Assembly: GCA_963757335.1 (NCBI GenBank) | Contig: CAVWRJ010000009.1 | Location: 62,001 to 126,000 of the forward strand | Length of the DNA: 64,000 bases | Reading direction: 5' to 3' | DNA from: DASQPA01 sp963757335 | Lineage (GTDB): Bacteria > Acidobacteriota > Thermoanaerobaculia > Multivoradales > UBA5704 | Shown here: piece by piece, positions 10,172 through 18,744 of the stretch | Layout of the letters: the number at the start of each line of letters is the position of its first letter | Position numbering within the stretch: position 1 is the stretch's first letter | Translations under genes and position numbers: made by a program | The notes under the pieces: generated by a model | Database searches by the model: none | Seen by the model: only the letters and a program-made list of their open reading frames with translations | Told to the model about the DNA's origin: nothing

Positions 10172-10321
10172 TCACGCAACAGTGCAGCTAAAGCACGCAG
10201 TGCACCCAGAGCCAGAGTCGGCCTTGACTCCACCACCCACTGCCTGGTCCAGGGTCTCAGGGCTGAGAGCCCTCACCGTTTCTTTGTTCAAGCTGAGCTT
10301 CTTGATACCTAACTTTTTCAC
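10172..10321 (-). CDS. Class I lanthipeptide-like (RiPP) precursor peptide
   Basis: A 49-codon gene. The leader KKLSLNKETVRALSPETLDQ followed by AVGGG matches the Lx-Lx-KET-lR-L leader pattern known from class I lanthipeptide precursors of Bacteroidota and Acidobacteriota, with the Gly-Gly cleavage-type motif. The core after GGG is 18 residues with three Cys and several Ser/Thr (SGSGCTACFSCTVA), suited to lanthionine rings. The start is a GTG six bases after AAAGGAG. ATGs further upstream (10354, 10384) have no such site. No LanB, LanC, LanM or exporter gene is visible within the window. The family call is by motif only. Confidence 0.75.
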   Translation of the reverse strand: MKKLGIKKLSLNKETVRALSPETLDQAVGGGVKADSGSGCTACFSCTVA

Positions 10322-10470
10322 TCTTCGCTCCTTTCGAGAATCCTTCTTTCGCATGGCTCTTCGGCCACGTACCTCTAAGAGCATGGCCGCGTGGAGTCTA
10401 TCTCACGTGGTTGAGCTTCGACGACGAGCCCTGTCTCTGTGTGACGGAGCCCCTCGGATTCCTCGTCACG

Positions 10471-10724
10471 CTAGAAACCACCCGGGTAGAACAGCCTGTG
10501 AATGGCTTCGCGGGCACCGAGTACATCCAGCCGGGCGACGGCATAGTCTTCCGCCAGGAGTTCGTCGCTCAGATAAGGGTGGAACTTCTCTCGACGGAGG
10601 TTCGAGACGGTTCGCGCCAACTCGATTCCCGCGGGTGGCTTCTCATCAGCCAGGCGCCTCAGAAGCTTGTCGGCATCACGGAGGGCGACGAGGGAGCGGG
10701 GCGCCCGCCGCGCGGCTTCGCCTG
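10471..10724 (-). pseudogene. Gene fragment or hypothetical ORF truncated by the CRISPR array end
   Basis: A minus-strand frame reads LLRRLADEKPPAGIELARTV, then SNLRREKFHPYLSDELLAED, and ends FYPGGF. The composition (balanced charge, helical) looks protein-like, but the only ATG lies inside the CRISPR array, and the frame runs through the terminal repeat. It could be the 3' end of a gene whose start was lost when the array grew or rearranged, or a chance frame. I do not recognise it. Confidence 0.3.
10658..10689. repeat. Degenerate distal CRISPR repeat
   Basis: The last 13 bases, CACGGAGGGCGAC, match one end of the CRISPR repeat exactly, while the other half has diverged. It lies 35 nt, one spacer length, beyond the last intact repeat on the leader-distal side, as expected for a decayed oldest repeat. 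Confidence 0.55.
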
Positions 10725-12946
10725 GTTTCAATCCACGCCCCCGCACGGAGGGCGACGAAGAATACGACACGTACTCCCGGTCTTACACTATGTTTCAATC
10801 CACGCCCCCGCACGGAGGGCGACGCGAGCTCCAGTCGCAGCGAGCCTTACGCAGCGTGTTTCAATCCACGCCCCCGCACGGAGGGCGACAGCGCCAGCAG
10901 ATCGCCCTCGCCGATCTCGTCCAGTTTCAATCCACGCCCCCGCACGGAGGGCGACCTCAGCCTGGCGAATACCAACATCGCGCACTACAAGTTTCAATCC
11001 ACGCCCCCGCACGGAGGGCGACGCGAACGCCGACAACCGGCCGGCGATCTACGTCAAGTTTCAATCCACGCCCCCGCACGGAGGGCGACTACGGGGCGCC
11101 GACCGTATAGAGCCTGCGGGTCAAGTTTCAATCCACGCCCCCGCACGGAGGGCGACGGGCGACCGGTAGAGCGGGATGATCTCCTGCTGGTTTCAATCCA
11201 CGCCCCCGCACGGAGGGCGACCCTTTTCGCGGGTCGCCGCCTGGTCGACGCCCGAGTTTCAATCCACGCCCCCGCACGGAGGGCGACTACCCGAGCCTGC
11301 TGGACCCCGGTGACTGGCAATGTTTCAATCCACGCCCCCGCACGGAGGGCGACTCGGCTTCAAAACGGCCGACATGATCGCGCTCGCGTTTCAATCCACG
11401 CCCCGCACGGAGGGCGACAAGAAGGCCGACCTCCAGCAGCAGGAGGCGATCCTGTTTCAATCCACGCCCCCGCACGGAGGGCGACGGCAGGAGAAGGGAA
11501 ATAAGTACGTCCCTAAGTTGTTTCAATCCACGCCCCCGCACGGAGGGCGACAGGGCGTTGTCGACCCGCGCCCACCCGGGCGAGAGGTTTCAATCCACGC
11601 CCCCGCACGGAGGGCGACCGCTCGCCGACCATCGTCACTACCAACTTGAGCGAGTTTCAATCCACGCCCCCGCACGGAGGGCGACGAGCGGTTGCAGGAG
11701 ATCAGCGAGGAAGACGCTGTTTCAATCCACGCCCCCGCACGGAGGGCGACGACGGGCTTGCCTTCGCTGTCCTTCTTGAGCTTGTTTCAATCCACGCCCC
11801 CGCACGGAGGGCGACGTGGACGAGCTGATTCTCCAGCTCGACGAAGTCCTCGTTTCAATCCACGCCCCCGCACGGAGGGCGACTCGAGTCGACCCGGGCC
11901 GGCCGGGCGACCAACTGGTTTCAATCCACGCCCCCGCACGGAGGGCGACGTCGGCGTACCCGTGCTCGCGACGGCGACCTCGTGGTTTCAATCCACGCCC
12001 CCGCACGGAGGGCGACGCGGTCTGTCGTGACCTCGGTCTGGGGCTTCGGCAGTTTCAATCCACGCCCCCGCACGGAGGGCGACTCCCAGGGCCGCAGGTG
12101 CCACAGCACCGGAACGGTGTTTCAATCCACGCCCCCGCACGGAGGGCGACGAGCCCGGACCCGAATCCCCGTCGAAGGCCGCGGAGTTTCAATCCACGCC
12201 CCCGCACGGAGGGCGACGAGGGGTTCCTCCGCGTCGGCGAAGACGGCAAGGTGTTTCAATCCACGCCCCCGCACGGAGGGCGACCCTCCCAGCCGGCCCG
12301 GCCGGCGCCGATCATCTCGGTTTCAATCCACGCCCCCGCACGGAGGGCGACCCTCCCAGCCGGCCCGGCCGGCGCCGATCATCTCGGTTTCAATCCACGC
12401 CCCCGCACGGAGGGCGACTCACTCTCCTGGCTGCCGCGGCTGCAGGACATGTTTCAATCCACGCCCCCGCACGGAGGGCGACGCTCCTGACCCTGATCGC
12501 CGCCGTCGTCCTCGGGTTGTTTCAATCCACGCCCCCGCACGGAGGGCGACAACCCTCCGCCGACCATGGGCATCCCGTTCGGGAGTTTCAATCCACGCCC
12601 CCGCACGGAGGGCGACTGTACACCCAGATGGGGTGCACGTTGTCCACGCGGTTTCAATCCACGCCCCCGCACGGAGGGCGACCTGAACGCTCGACCGCAA
12701 GAACAACTCCAGGCGGTTTCAATCCACGCCCCCGCACGGAGGGCGACGGCCAGGACTCCAAGGGCGAAGCCACGTCGACCTTGTTTCAATCCACGCCCCC
12801 GCACGGAGGGCGACCGCGATCGAGGCGGTCCTGCAAGCGGTCGGCGAGTTTCAATCCACGCCCCCGCACGGAGGGCGACTGATCGCTGGGAAAAAGCGGA
12901 GAAGCTCGCCGGACGTTTCAATCCACGCCCCCGCACGGAGGGCGAC
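10725..12946 (-). CRISPR. Type I-C CRISPR array, 34 repeats and 33 spacers
   Basis: The 32-bp repeat reads GTTTCAATCCAC...GGAGGGCGAC on the plus strand. On the transcribed minus strand it ends GTGGATTGAAAC, the hallmark of type I-C, and contains the inverted pair CGCCC/GGGCG for the crRNA hairpin. Repeats start at 10725, 10792, 10858, 10924, 10991, 11058, 11125, 11190, 11256, 11322, 11388, 11454 and so on to 12915. Spacers are 32-36 nt, mostly 34-35. The repeat at 11388 lacks one C (31 bp). All others I read are identical. Spacers at 12285-12319 and 12352-12386 are the same sequence. The leader and cas2 lie at the right end, so new spacers enter there. Confidence 0.99.
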
Positions 12947-13144
12947 CGCGCCCGTACAAGCGGCGCGGGCTCAGTAGCTTAGCATGCCTCTGCCGCGAAC
13001 CGGGGCGGCGGGTGCCCCGATTGGCCGGGCTGGGCTCAGGGGGTGCGAAGAAAACCTCGGTTCTGCAAGGCTTTGACGCTTCCGCGAACCTCACGGAGAG
13101 AGGCATGGGCACTTCCGGTTCGCGAAGAGCACGGCGTGCCCTGG
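12947..13144 (-). promoter_or_regulatory. CRISPR leader
   Basis: A 198-bp non-coding stretch between cas2 and the first repeat, the expected leader position. The motif CCGCGAACC occurs at 12993 and 13082 and its inverse GGTTCGCG at 13118, which could be integration or binding sites. A run less rich in G+C (GAAGAAAACC, 13049-13058) lies in the middle. No promoter is clear by eye. Confidence 0.7.
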
Positions 13145-13435
13145 TCAGGCGATCAGGGGGCCTTCAGGATCGAGCGCCGGCTTCGTGCCGTGATGCTCGA
13201 CGCGGCCGCGCCATTGGCTGCCGAGGAAATAGAAGCGGAGGCTATCTTCGGTAGGGTCATACTCCGCCAGCAGCCGGAGGCGCAGCATCGTCCACCGCGT
13301 CGGATCGAGAACGCACTCGAAGACCGAGCCCTGCACGCGCTGGCCGTAGTCCAGGCAGGCTTGGGCGACTCGGCGCAGCCGCCGGCGCCCTTCCTTGCTC
13401 TTGGTGGAAACGTCGTAGCTGACGAGCACCATCAT
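13145..13435 (-). CDS. cas2: CRISPR-associated endoribonuclease Cas2 (type I-C)
   Basis: 96 aa ferredoxin-fold protein that forms the spacer-integration complex with Cas1. It shows the Cas2 opening VLVSYDVSTKSKEGRRRLRR with the aspartate of beta-1, then the GQRVQGSVFEC signature and the FYFLGSQW strand. Tandem ATG codons start it (13435 or 13432). It is the last cas gene before the leader, 39 nt after cas1, the standard I-C order. Confidence 0.96.
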   Translation of the reverse strand: MMVLVSYDVSTKSKEGRRRLRRVAQACLDYGQRVQGSVFECVLDPTRWTMLRLRLLAEYDPTEDSLRFYFLGSQWRGRVEHHGTKPALDPEGPLIA

Positions 13436-13474
13436 TGCCGAAACTCCCGAGCGCGCGAGCCGTCGGCCGCGAGG

Positions 13475-14506
13475 CTACTTCCAGAGGAAAGGAGGATAGC
13501 CGTCCAGATCGCCGCGGAGAGCGCGGGCGAGGAGCGCGGCCTGGAGATGAGGGAGCAGGCCGAGGGTGATCTTTTCGCCCAGGAAGGGATGGACGAGCTC
13601 CTCCTGCTTCTTCTTCTGGTAGGCTCCGATCACCGCCTTACGGGTCGCCTCATCCATCATCACGCCGCCCGACTCTCCCGGAGAAAAGCCGCTCGCTTTG
13701 ATCTGCTTTAAATTGATCAGGGAGAGCGCCAGCCGATCGGCGAACGAGGGACGGAGCTCCTCCATGAGATCGAGCGCCAGACTCGGACGGCCCGAGCGGT
13801 CGCGGTGCAGGAAGCCGACCTGGGGATCGATCCCCACCGCCTCTAGAGCGGCGGTCACGTCATGCCGCAGCAGAGTGTAGAGAAAAGAGAGCAGTGCATT
13901 CAAGTTGTCCAACGGCGGTCGCCGGCTGCGGCCATGGAAGAAAAAGTCGCTCTTCTGCTGCGCGACCAGGTGATCGAAAACCTCGAAGTAGGCGCGGGCC
14001 GCGGCCCCTTCCGTCCCCCGCAGAGAGTCGAGCGGAACCCCGGCCTTCAACTCCGAAAGGTGCTGCCCCATCGCTACGACGGCAGCCGCCAAGGCCTCCG
14101 CGCCCGGCCCTTCCGGCCGGTCGCGGAGAGCCCGCAGGAGAACCGCCCGGCTGTTCGCCACCTTGGCGACCAGGAACGAGCGGGCGAGAGCGGCGGAGCC
14201 CTCCGGAGAATCGGCGCGGCGGTACTGCTCCCGTCGCAGCAGGACGTTGCCCGACGTGGCACCCTGAAGCCGAGCGAGAAAGCGGCCGTTCTCGGTGAGG
14301 AAGGAGACTCCCACGCCGCGCTCGCCGCAGAAGCCGAGGAGGAACGGGCTCGCCGAAACCTGGCCGAAGCAGACGATGCCGCCCAGGGTGTGGATGGGGA
14401 TGCGCAGGCGGGTCTCCCTCTCGACCCGCACCAGAACGGCGTCCCCCTCCTTGCCGAGGTGGGCGCCCTGGGTGGTGACGAAAAGCGTATTCAAGTGGTG
14501 TTTCAT
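13475..14506 (-). CDS. cas1: CRISPR-associated integrase Cas1 (type I-C)
   Basis: 343 aa DNA integrase that inserts spacers with Cas2. Metal-ligand candidates are E166 (LRGTEGAAARAYF), H234 (GFLHRDRSGRPSLALDL) and the acidic D246-E250 cluster. The opening MKHHLNTLFVTTQGAHLGKE is typical of the I-C subtype. It is intact, has the family length, and lies 7 nt after cas4. Confidence 0.97.
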   Translation of the reverse strand: MKHHLNTLFVTTQGAHLGKEGDAVLVRVERETRLRIPIHTLGGIVCFGQVSASPFLLGFCGERGVGVSFLTENGRFLARLQGATSGNVLLRREQYRRADSPEGSAALARSFLVAKVANSRAVLLRALRDRPEGPGAEALAAAVVAMGQHLSELKAGVPLDSLRGTEGAAARAYFEVFDHLVAQQKSDFFFHGRSRRPPLDNLNALLSFLYTLLRHDVTAALEAVGIDPQVGFLHRDRSGRPSLALDLMEELRPSFADRLALSLINLKQIKASGFSPGESGGVMMDEATRKAVIGAYQKKKQEELVHPFLGEKITLGLLPHLQAALLARALRGDLDGYPPFLWK

Positions 14507-14513
14507 GGCTCGG

Positions 14514-15191
14514 TCACGCCTCCCCGGCCGGGCCGAGCACGGTGTCGAGATAACGGCGGACCGAGCCGCCGAGAGCGTCGGGCATACAGATCTCCAGCAG
14601 CGAACAGTGGGTGCATTTCGGCTCTCGCCTCGCCCCGGGCGTGATCCCGGCGGCGATCAGCTCGTGCAGCCGGGCGGCGGAATCCGCCGTCAGGCGGCGC
14701 AGGACCGGATCGAAAGGGACCTCCAGGCGATGCCGGGTCTCCCCATAATAAAGGGCTCCGGCGGGGACCGGCACGGAGAGCATCTCCTCCAGACAGAGCG
14801 CCTGGGCACAGAGCTGAACCTCGTCGGCCCGGTGAAGCTTGGGATGGCCGCGCTTGTACTCGACGGGAAAAGGTTTCCATCGCCCGGGAAGACCCGGGAG
14901 GGCCGCACCCTCCCTGCCCTCCCCCGCTTCGCTCAAGCGATGGAACTCGACGCAGTCCGCCTTCCCCGAGAGGCCGAGGGCGAGGTTGCGAAGCGGGAGA
15001 CCGCGGGCGATGTGCAGATCCCCGCGGCTCTCCCCCGGCCCGGAGTCGACCTTCTCGTGCAGGTGCCGGCCCTCGATCGTGAACGGGTTCTCCGCCCAGA
15101 TCTGCTCCAGGTGGATGAGCGCGCACTGCCGGGCACAGAACAGCAGGTGCTGGAGGGCCGAAAGCGGCAGCAGCTCGTCCTCGGCGAACAT
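14514..15191 (-). CDS. cas4: CRISPR-associated exonuclease Cas4
   Basis: 225 aa Fe-S RecB-like nuclease that trims prespacers and selects the PAM with Cas1-Cas2. Cys19 or Cys23 with Cys193, Cys196 and Cys202 (PKCTHCSLLEIC) form the expected 4Fe-4S site. The RecB motifs are GKADCVEF (D79), PVEYKRG (E111, K113) and QLCAQALCLEEM. It is intact, and gaps to both neighbours are under 10 nt, so cas7-cas4-cas1-cas2 are one unit. Confidence 0.95.
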   Translation of the reverse strand: MFAEDELLPLSALQHLLFCARQCALIHLEQIWAENPFTIEGRHLHEKVDSGPGESRGDLHIARGLPLRNLALGLSGKADCVEFHRLSEAGEGREGAALPGLPGRWKPFPVEYKRGHPKLHRADEVQLCAQALCLEEMLSVPVPAGALYYGETRHRLEVPFDPVLRRLTADSAARLHELIAAGITPGARREPKCTHCSLLEICMPDALGGSVRRYLDTVLGPAGEA

Positions 15192-15199
15192 CGCCGGTT

Positions 15200-16150
15200 T
15201 TATCGCAGCTCGAGGAGCGTCACGCCCTGGGGGACGCGGTCGCGATGGACGGTCACCTCGTAATCCCCGAAGCTCCGGGGAGCGTTGACGTCCTCCCGCT
15301 TTTTCACCTGGACGAGGTCGAAGAGATCATGCGCCGGAGCGCAGCCGAGCATGGCCTGGCGGCGGCGCTGGACCGGATCGCCGTCGGTGCCGTCGTGGCG
15401 GAAGACGTAGAGCGGCCGGTGGACCGTCATCACCCCCTTGCTGGCGGAGCGGTCGTGCTCGTACATGCCGAGGAGAGATTCCCAGAGGAGCGCCAGGTCC
15501 TCCGCGGAGAAACCGGTCCCCTGCGCCAGGTGGGCGCTGATAAAACCCTTGCCGAGGAAGAGACCGTAGGGGATGAGCGCTTTGCGACCCATGGTGCGGA
15601 GCTGGTCTTCCGGTTGCTCGGCCTCCCAGGCGGCGATCTCGGCGGAGGAGCCCGCCCCCTTGACGTCCTTGGCGACCGCCATCCGGGTCACCGAAAGGTC
15701 GAGCGCCAGGACCGGGTCGATCGAGCGCGCGAAGGCGATCTGCACCGGGCCCCGCACCTGGCCGGCGTTGGCACCAGTGCTCATCACGGCACCGAAGGCG
15801 CGCACGTCGAAAAAGTTCTGGCACATCCACTGCTTCGCCGCCTCCACCTTGGCCTTGCCTGCCCCCTTCTTGGCATCGGGGAGACCGCCGGTCTCCTCGT
15901 GAGCGCGGGCGATGGGGCGGTTCAGGTTGGTCGCGTGCTCGACGAAGATCGAATTCGGCATCTCGTTGCCGCGGGCGAGCTGGACGTAGTTGCGAATCCG
16001 GCGCTTCAGGGCGACGTCGGAGACTAGGCCCCGCATGTCCTGGGGATCGAGCCGCGGCGCGTTGCCGGCGTCGGGGTCGCCGTTGGGGTTGCCGTTCTCG
16101 CAGTCGAAGAGGAAGAGGAACTCGTAACGGTTCTCAATCGGCGTGGGCAT
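15200..16150 (-). CDS. cas7c: Type I-C Cascade backbone protein Cas7c (Csd2)
   Basis: 316 aa RAMP protein that polymerises along crRNA in the type I-C effector. It carries the Csd2 signature NRYEFLFLFDCENGNPNGDP then DAGNAPRLDPQDMRGLVSD, and the central FFDVRAFGAVMSTGANAGQV. The ATG at 16150 lies inside the 3' end of cas8c (17-bp overlap), which argues for coupled translation. Open frame upstream of this ATG is cas8c in another frame. Confidence 0.96.
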   Translation of the reverse strand: MPTPIENRYEFLFLFDCENGNPNGDPDAGNAPRLDPQDMRGLVSDVALKRRIRNYVQLARGNEMPNSIFVEHATNLNRPIARAHEETGGLPDAKKGAGKAKVEAAKQWMCQNFFDVRAFGAVMSTGANAGQVRGPVQIAFARSIDPVLALDLSVTRMAVAKDVKGAGSSAEIAAWEAEQPEDQLRTMGRKALIPYGLFLGKGFISAHLAQGTGFSAEDLALLWESLLGMYEHDRSASKGVMTVHRPLYVFRHDGTDGDPVQRRRQAMLGCAPAHDLFDLVQVKKREDVNAPRSFGDYEVTVHRDRVPQGVTLLELR

Positions 16151-17933
16151 GGTCGGTCTCCTGGGACGCGGAAGAAGGATCGGCGGCGACGGGCAGGGCC
16201 TCGGACCGCGGACGGGCGCGGTCGGCGGCGATCTGCTGGTAGTAGCCGAGGGCGAAGAGGGTCTGCTGCTCGAGAGAGAGCGCCGGGGGAACGCGGTCGT
16301 GGATACGGCTCCAGACCTCCGCGATCCGGCCCTCGTAGAAGCGCGCCAGGGGGCGCTCCAGCTTGTCGAGATGGAACTGGGCGGTGCGGGTGAGGCGCCC
16401 GAGGACGAGGGCGGGAGTGGTGCTCGCCGCAGCGTAGTAGCGCTGGACGACGCCGGCCCCGACATCGCCGAGCGCCCGGTACTGGAGGGCCGCAAAGAGC
16501 GCCATCAGCCGCCCGCAGTGGTATGCGGGGTCGGGGTGGTCTTCGTTCAAATAGGGTTGCATGGCACGGTCTCCTTGGCGCACGAGGAAGGCCCGGAGCA
16601 GGCCCATCCGGGCGTGATGGAAAGGTTCGTTCTGGAGAAGGTCGCTCCGCAAGCGCAGGAGCGCCTGCGCCAGGGCCTGGCGGGGGATCGGCTCGCAGCG
16701 CACGGCGGCCCGCCAGAGGCGCGCTTCGAGCGGGCCGGGGAGATTCTTGAGCTCGCGGACGAGAGCGGCGAGGACGGCCCGGATCTTCGGCGCCGGCGCC
16801 AGGCCCTGACCGTCGCGGCGGACGATCGAGAGGTCGTCGAACCAGGCGGTGACGTTCTCGACCAGCTCGGGGAAGGGGCCTTCGAGAACGTCGCGCACCA
16901 TGACCCGGCCGGAGGCGCCGGAGAGCGTGAGGACGTGGTAACGGTTGGCGAGGAGACCCGGCCGCTGGCCGGAGCGGATTGCGGTCAGGAGCTCCCGGCC
17001 CTGCCGGCGGGCGTCGCGCTCCTGGTCGGCCTCGTCGGCGACGAGCCAGGGGAGAGGGTCTTCCTCGATCGGGAGAGCCGACTCGAACCAGTGGACGACC
17101 TTGGTACCGGCCAGGCGCTCGCCGGTCTCCCGGAGCAGGTGGTTCAAGGCGGCACGGTAGGCGGCGGCGATCTCCTCGGAGACCGGGGCGTTGGCCGACT
17201 GTACGAAGCCGTAGGAGCAGAACGACTCCTGCTTGAAGGAGGCGAGAGCGTCCCCCATGGGTAGACCGCCGACGTCGGAGAGGCCGTAGATCTTGGGCTG
17301 GGTGGGGGTGGCCGCGACCAGCTCTCCGCTCGCCAGACAGCGGACGAGCGCCGCCGGGCTGGCCGGAGCGACCGGGCCGGGCCGGGGCTTCTCCCCGCCC
17401 AGCGAACGCCGGAAGCCGCGCCACCAGTCGTGCCAGGCGTCGGACTCGACCGGGAAGTCGAGCGAAGACTCGGAGAGAGAGAACGTCACCCGCTCGGTCG
17501 GCTTGGCCTTCAAGGCGGTGAGGCGGGCCTTTATGGCGGCGAGGGAGTCGGGATCTTCGATCGCCATGGCGCAGGCCGCGAGCTCGGGGTAGACCGCCGA
17601 CGCCTGGCGCAGGAGGCCGGCGAAATAGGCGTGCTTGGCGCGAACCTTCCCGTCCGGCTCGCCGTCCGCGAGCAAGGCGACGACGTCGGCCGAATCGACG
17701 AGGAAGGGCCGGCAGCCGGTGCCGCCGCGGCGGATCTCCGGCAGCGAGAGCTCCGGGCAGCGCGGGAAGGGCCGGCCCCGGTTGTGCTTCGCCGCGGTGT
17801 CGCCCAGCTCGACGACATCGAGAAAGGCCCCGTCGCGACCGCAGAGGATCGCCCAGCGGACGTCTTTGGGTGCGAAGCCGGGCTCGGTGACGAGGCCGGC
17901 GCGGCGCGCGTAGTCGACCAGCGAACCGAGCAT
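16134..17933 (-). CDS. cas8c: Type I-C large subunit Cas8c (Csd1)
   Basis: 599 aa large subunit that recognises the PAM and recruits Cas3; in type I-C the small subunit Cas11c is usually made from an internal start in this gene. Csd1-type features include LVDYARRAGLVTEPGFAPKD near the start, PFLVDSADVVALL, and CSYGFVQSANAPVSEEIAAA in the middle. The start ATG overlaps the cas5c stop by one base (TGATG). An in-frame ATG opening MGLLRAFLVRQGDRAMQPYL near residue 465 is a candidate internal start for Cas11c; this is inference. Confidence 0.95.
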   Translation of the reverse strand: MLGSLVDYARRAGLVTEPGFAPKDVRWAILCGRDGAFLDVVELGDTAAKHNRGRPFPRCPELSLPEIRRGGTGCRPFLVDSADVVALLADGEPDGKVRAKHAYFAGLLRQASAVYPELAACAMAIEDPDSLAAIKARLTALKAKPTERVTFSLSESSLDFPVESDAWHDWWRGFRRSLGGEKPRPGPVAPASPAALVRCLASGELVAATPTQPKIYGLSDVGGLPMGDALASFKQESFCSYGFVQSANAPVSEEIAAAYRAALNHLLRETGERLAGTKVVHWFESALPIEEDPLPWLVADEADQERDARRQGRELLTAIRSGQRPGLLANRYHVLTLSGASGRVMVRDVLEGPFPELVENVTAWFDDLSIVRRDGQGLAPAPKIRAVLAALVRELKNLPGPLEARLWRAAVRCEPIPRQALAQALLRLRSDLLQNEPFHHARMGLLRAFLVRQGDRAMQPYLNEDHPDPAYHCGRLMALFAALQYRALGDVGAGVVQRYYAAASTTPALVLGRLTRTAQFHLDKLERPLARFYEGRIAEVWSRIHDRVPPALSLEQQTLFALGYYQQIAADRARPRSEALPVAADPSSASQETDHAHAD

Positions 17934-18670
17934 CAGGCTCCCCCACCCGCTGCGGCCTTCAGGACCTCGGGGCTCGCGTAGTCCGGCACCGCGAGGACTC
18001 CCCCCGCGAGGCGCGCCCGGAAGAGGCTGACCGCCGGCCGGTCGTGCGCCGTGCCGGGCCGGGAGAGATCGAAGACGTCGTAGAGCATGAGCCCGAGGTC
18101 CTGGTCGAGGGCGAGCGGCCGCGGCTCGGCGGCGGTCCCGGGCTCGGCGAGCCGGAAGAAGGCGGGGAACTCCCGGCAGCCGAAGTAGGGCTGGTGGAAA
18201 CACTTGCCGCGCTCGGCGCGGCGCCTGAACTGCGCTTCGAGAGCGGTCTGCCGGGCCTCTTGGCCGGGCCACGGCCGGATCTCGGCGTGGAGCCGGTAGC
18301 GGACGTCCTTCAGGGCCATCGTCTGCCGCTGGGTCCGCCCCTTCTCGTCCGTCCCCAGCAGATCGCGATCGCCGTCGGCCCAGAGGGGCTCGGGGGCGCT
18401 CTTGCCGGCCATCCAGGCGAGGACGGCGGCAGTGTTGACCTTCTCCTTGACCTCGTTGCGCCGCAGAGCGAGGAAGACGGGCGGGGCGAGGACCTCGATC
18501 TCCAGAATCTGCCAGCGGAACTCCGCTGGCTTGGCATAGATCGCGTCGAAGATCCCGCGTGCCGCAGACGGGGTCATGCACGGATAGCTGAAGCGCTCGA
18601 CCTTGAGCTCCGGACGGCTGAAGCAGGCGAAGTCGCCCCAGACCTCGAGCGCTTGACGGCTTGGCATCAT
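17933..18670 (-). CDS. cas5c: Type I-C crRNA-processing protein Cas5c (Cas5d)
   Basis: 245 aa RAMP protein. In type I-C, which lacks Cas6, Cas5c cuts the pre-crRNA at the repeat and holds the 5' handle. It matches the family from VWGDFACFSRPELKVERFSY and PCMTPSAARGIFDAIYAKP to CFHQPYFGCREFPAFF. Two ATGs in tandem follow GGAGGAG. It is separated from cas3 by 74 nt and overlaps cas8c by one base. Confidence 0.96.
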   Translation of the reverse strand: MMPSRQALEVWGDFACFSRPELKVERFSYPCMTPSAARGIFDAIYAKPAEFRWQILEIEVLAPPVFLALRRNEVKEKVNTAAVLAWMAGKSAPEPLWADGDRDLLGTDEKGRTQRQTMALKDVRYRLHAEIRPWPGQEARQTALEAQFRRRAERGKCFHQPYFGCREFPAFFRLAEPGTAAEPRPLALDQDLGLMLYDVFDLSRPGTAHDRPAVSLFRARLAGGVLAVPDYASPEVLKAAAGGGA

Positions 18671-18744
18671 GGCTCTCCTCCTCCAATTCTCTTTCTATAG
18701 GATTAGACACGGTCTTTACGCGACCGGGTGAGCCCCGGCCCCGA

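Noticed and set aside
10725..12946. Many long open frames across the CRISPR array on both strands
   Set aside because: They translate the repeat over and over (FQSTPPHGGR, ALRAGAWIET) and exist only because the repeat lacks stop codons.
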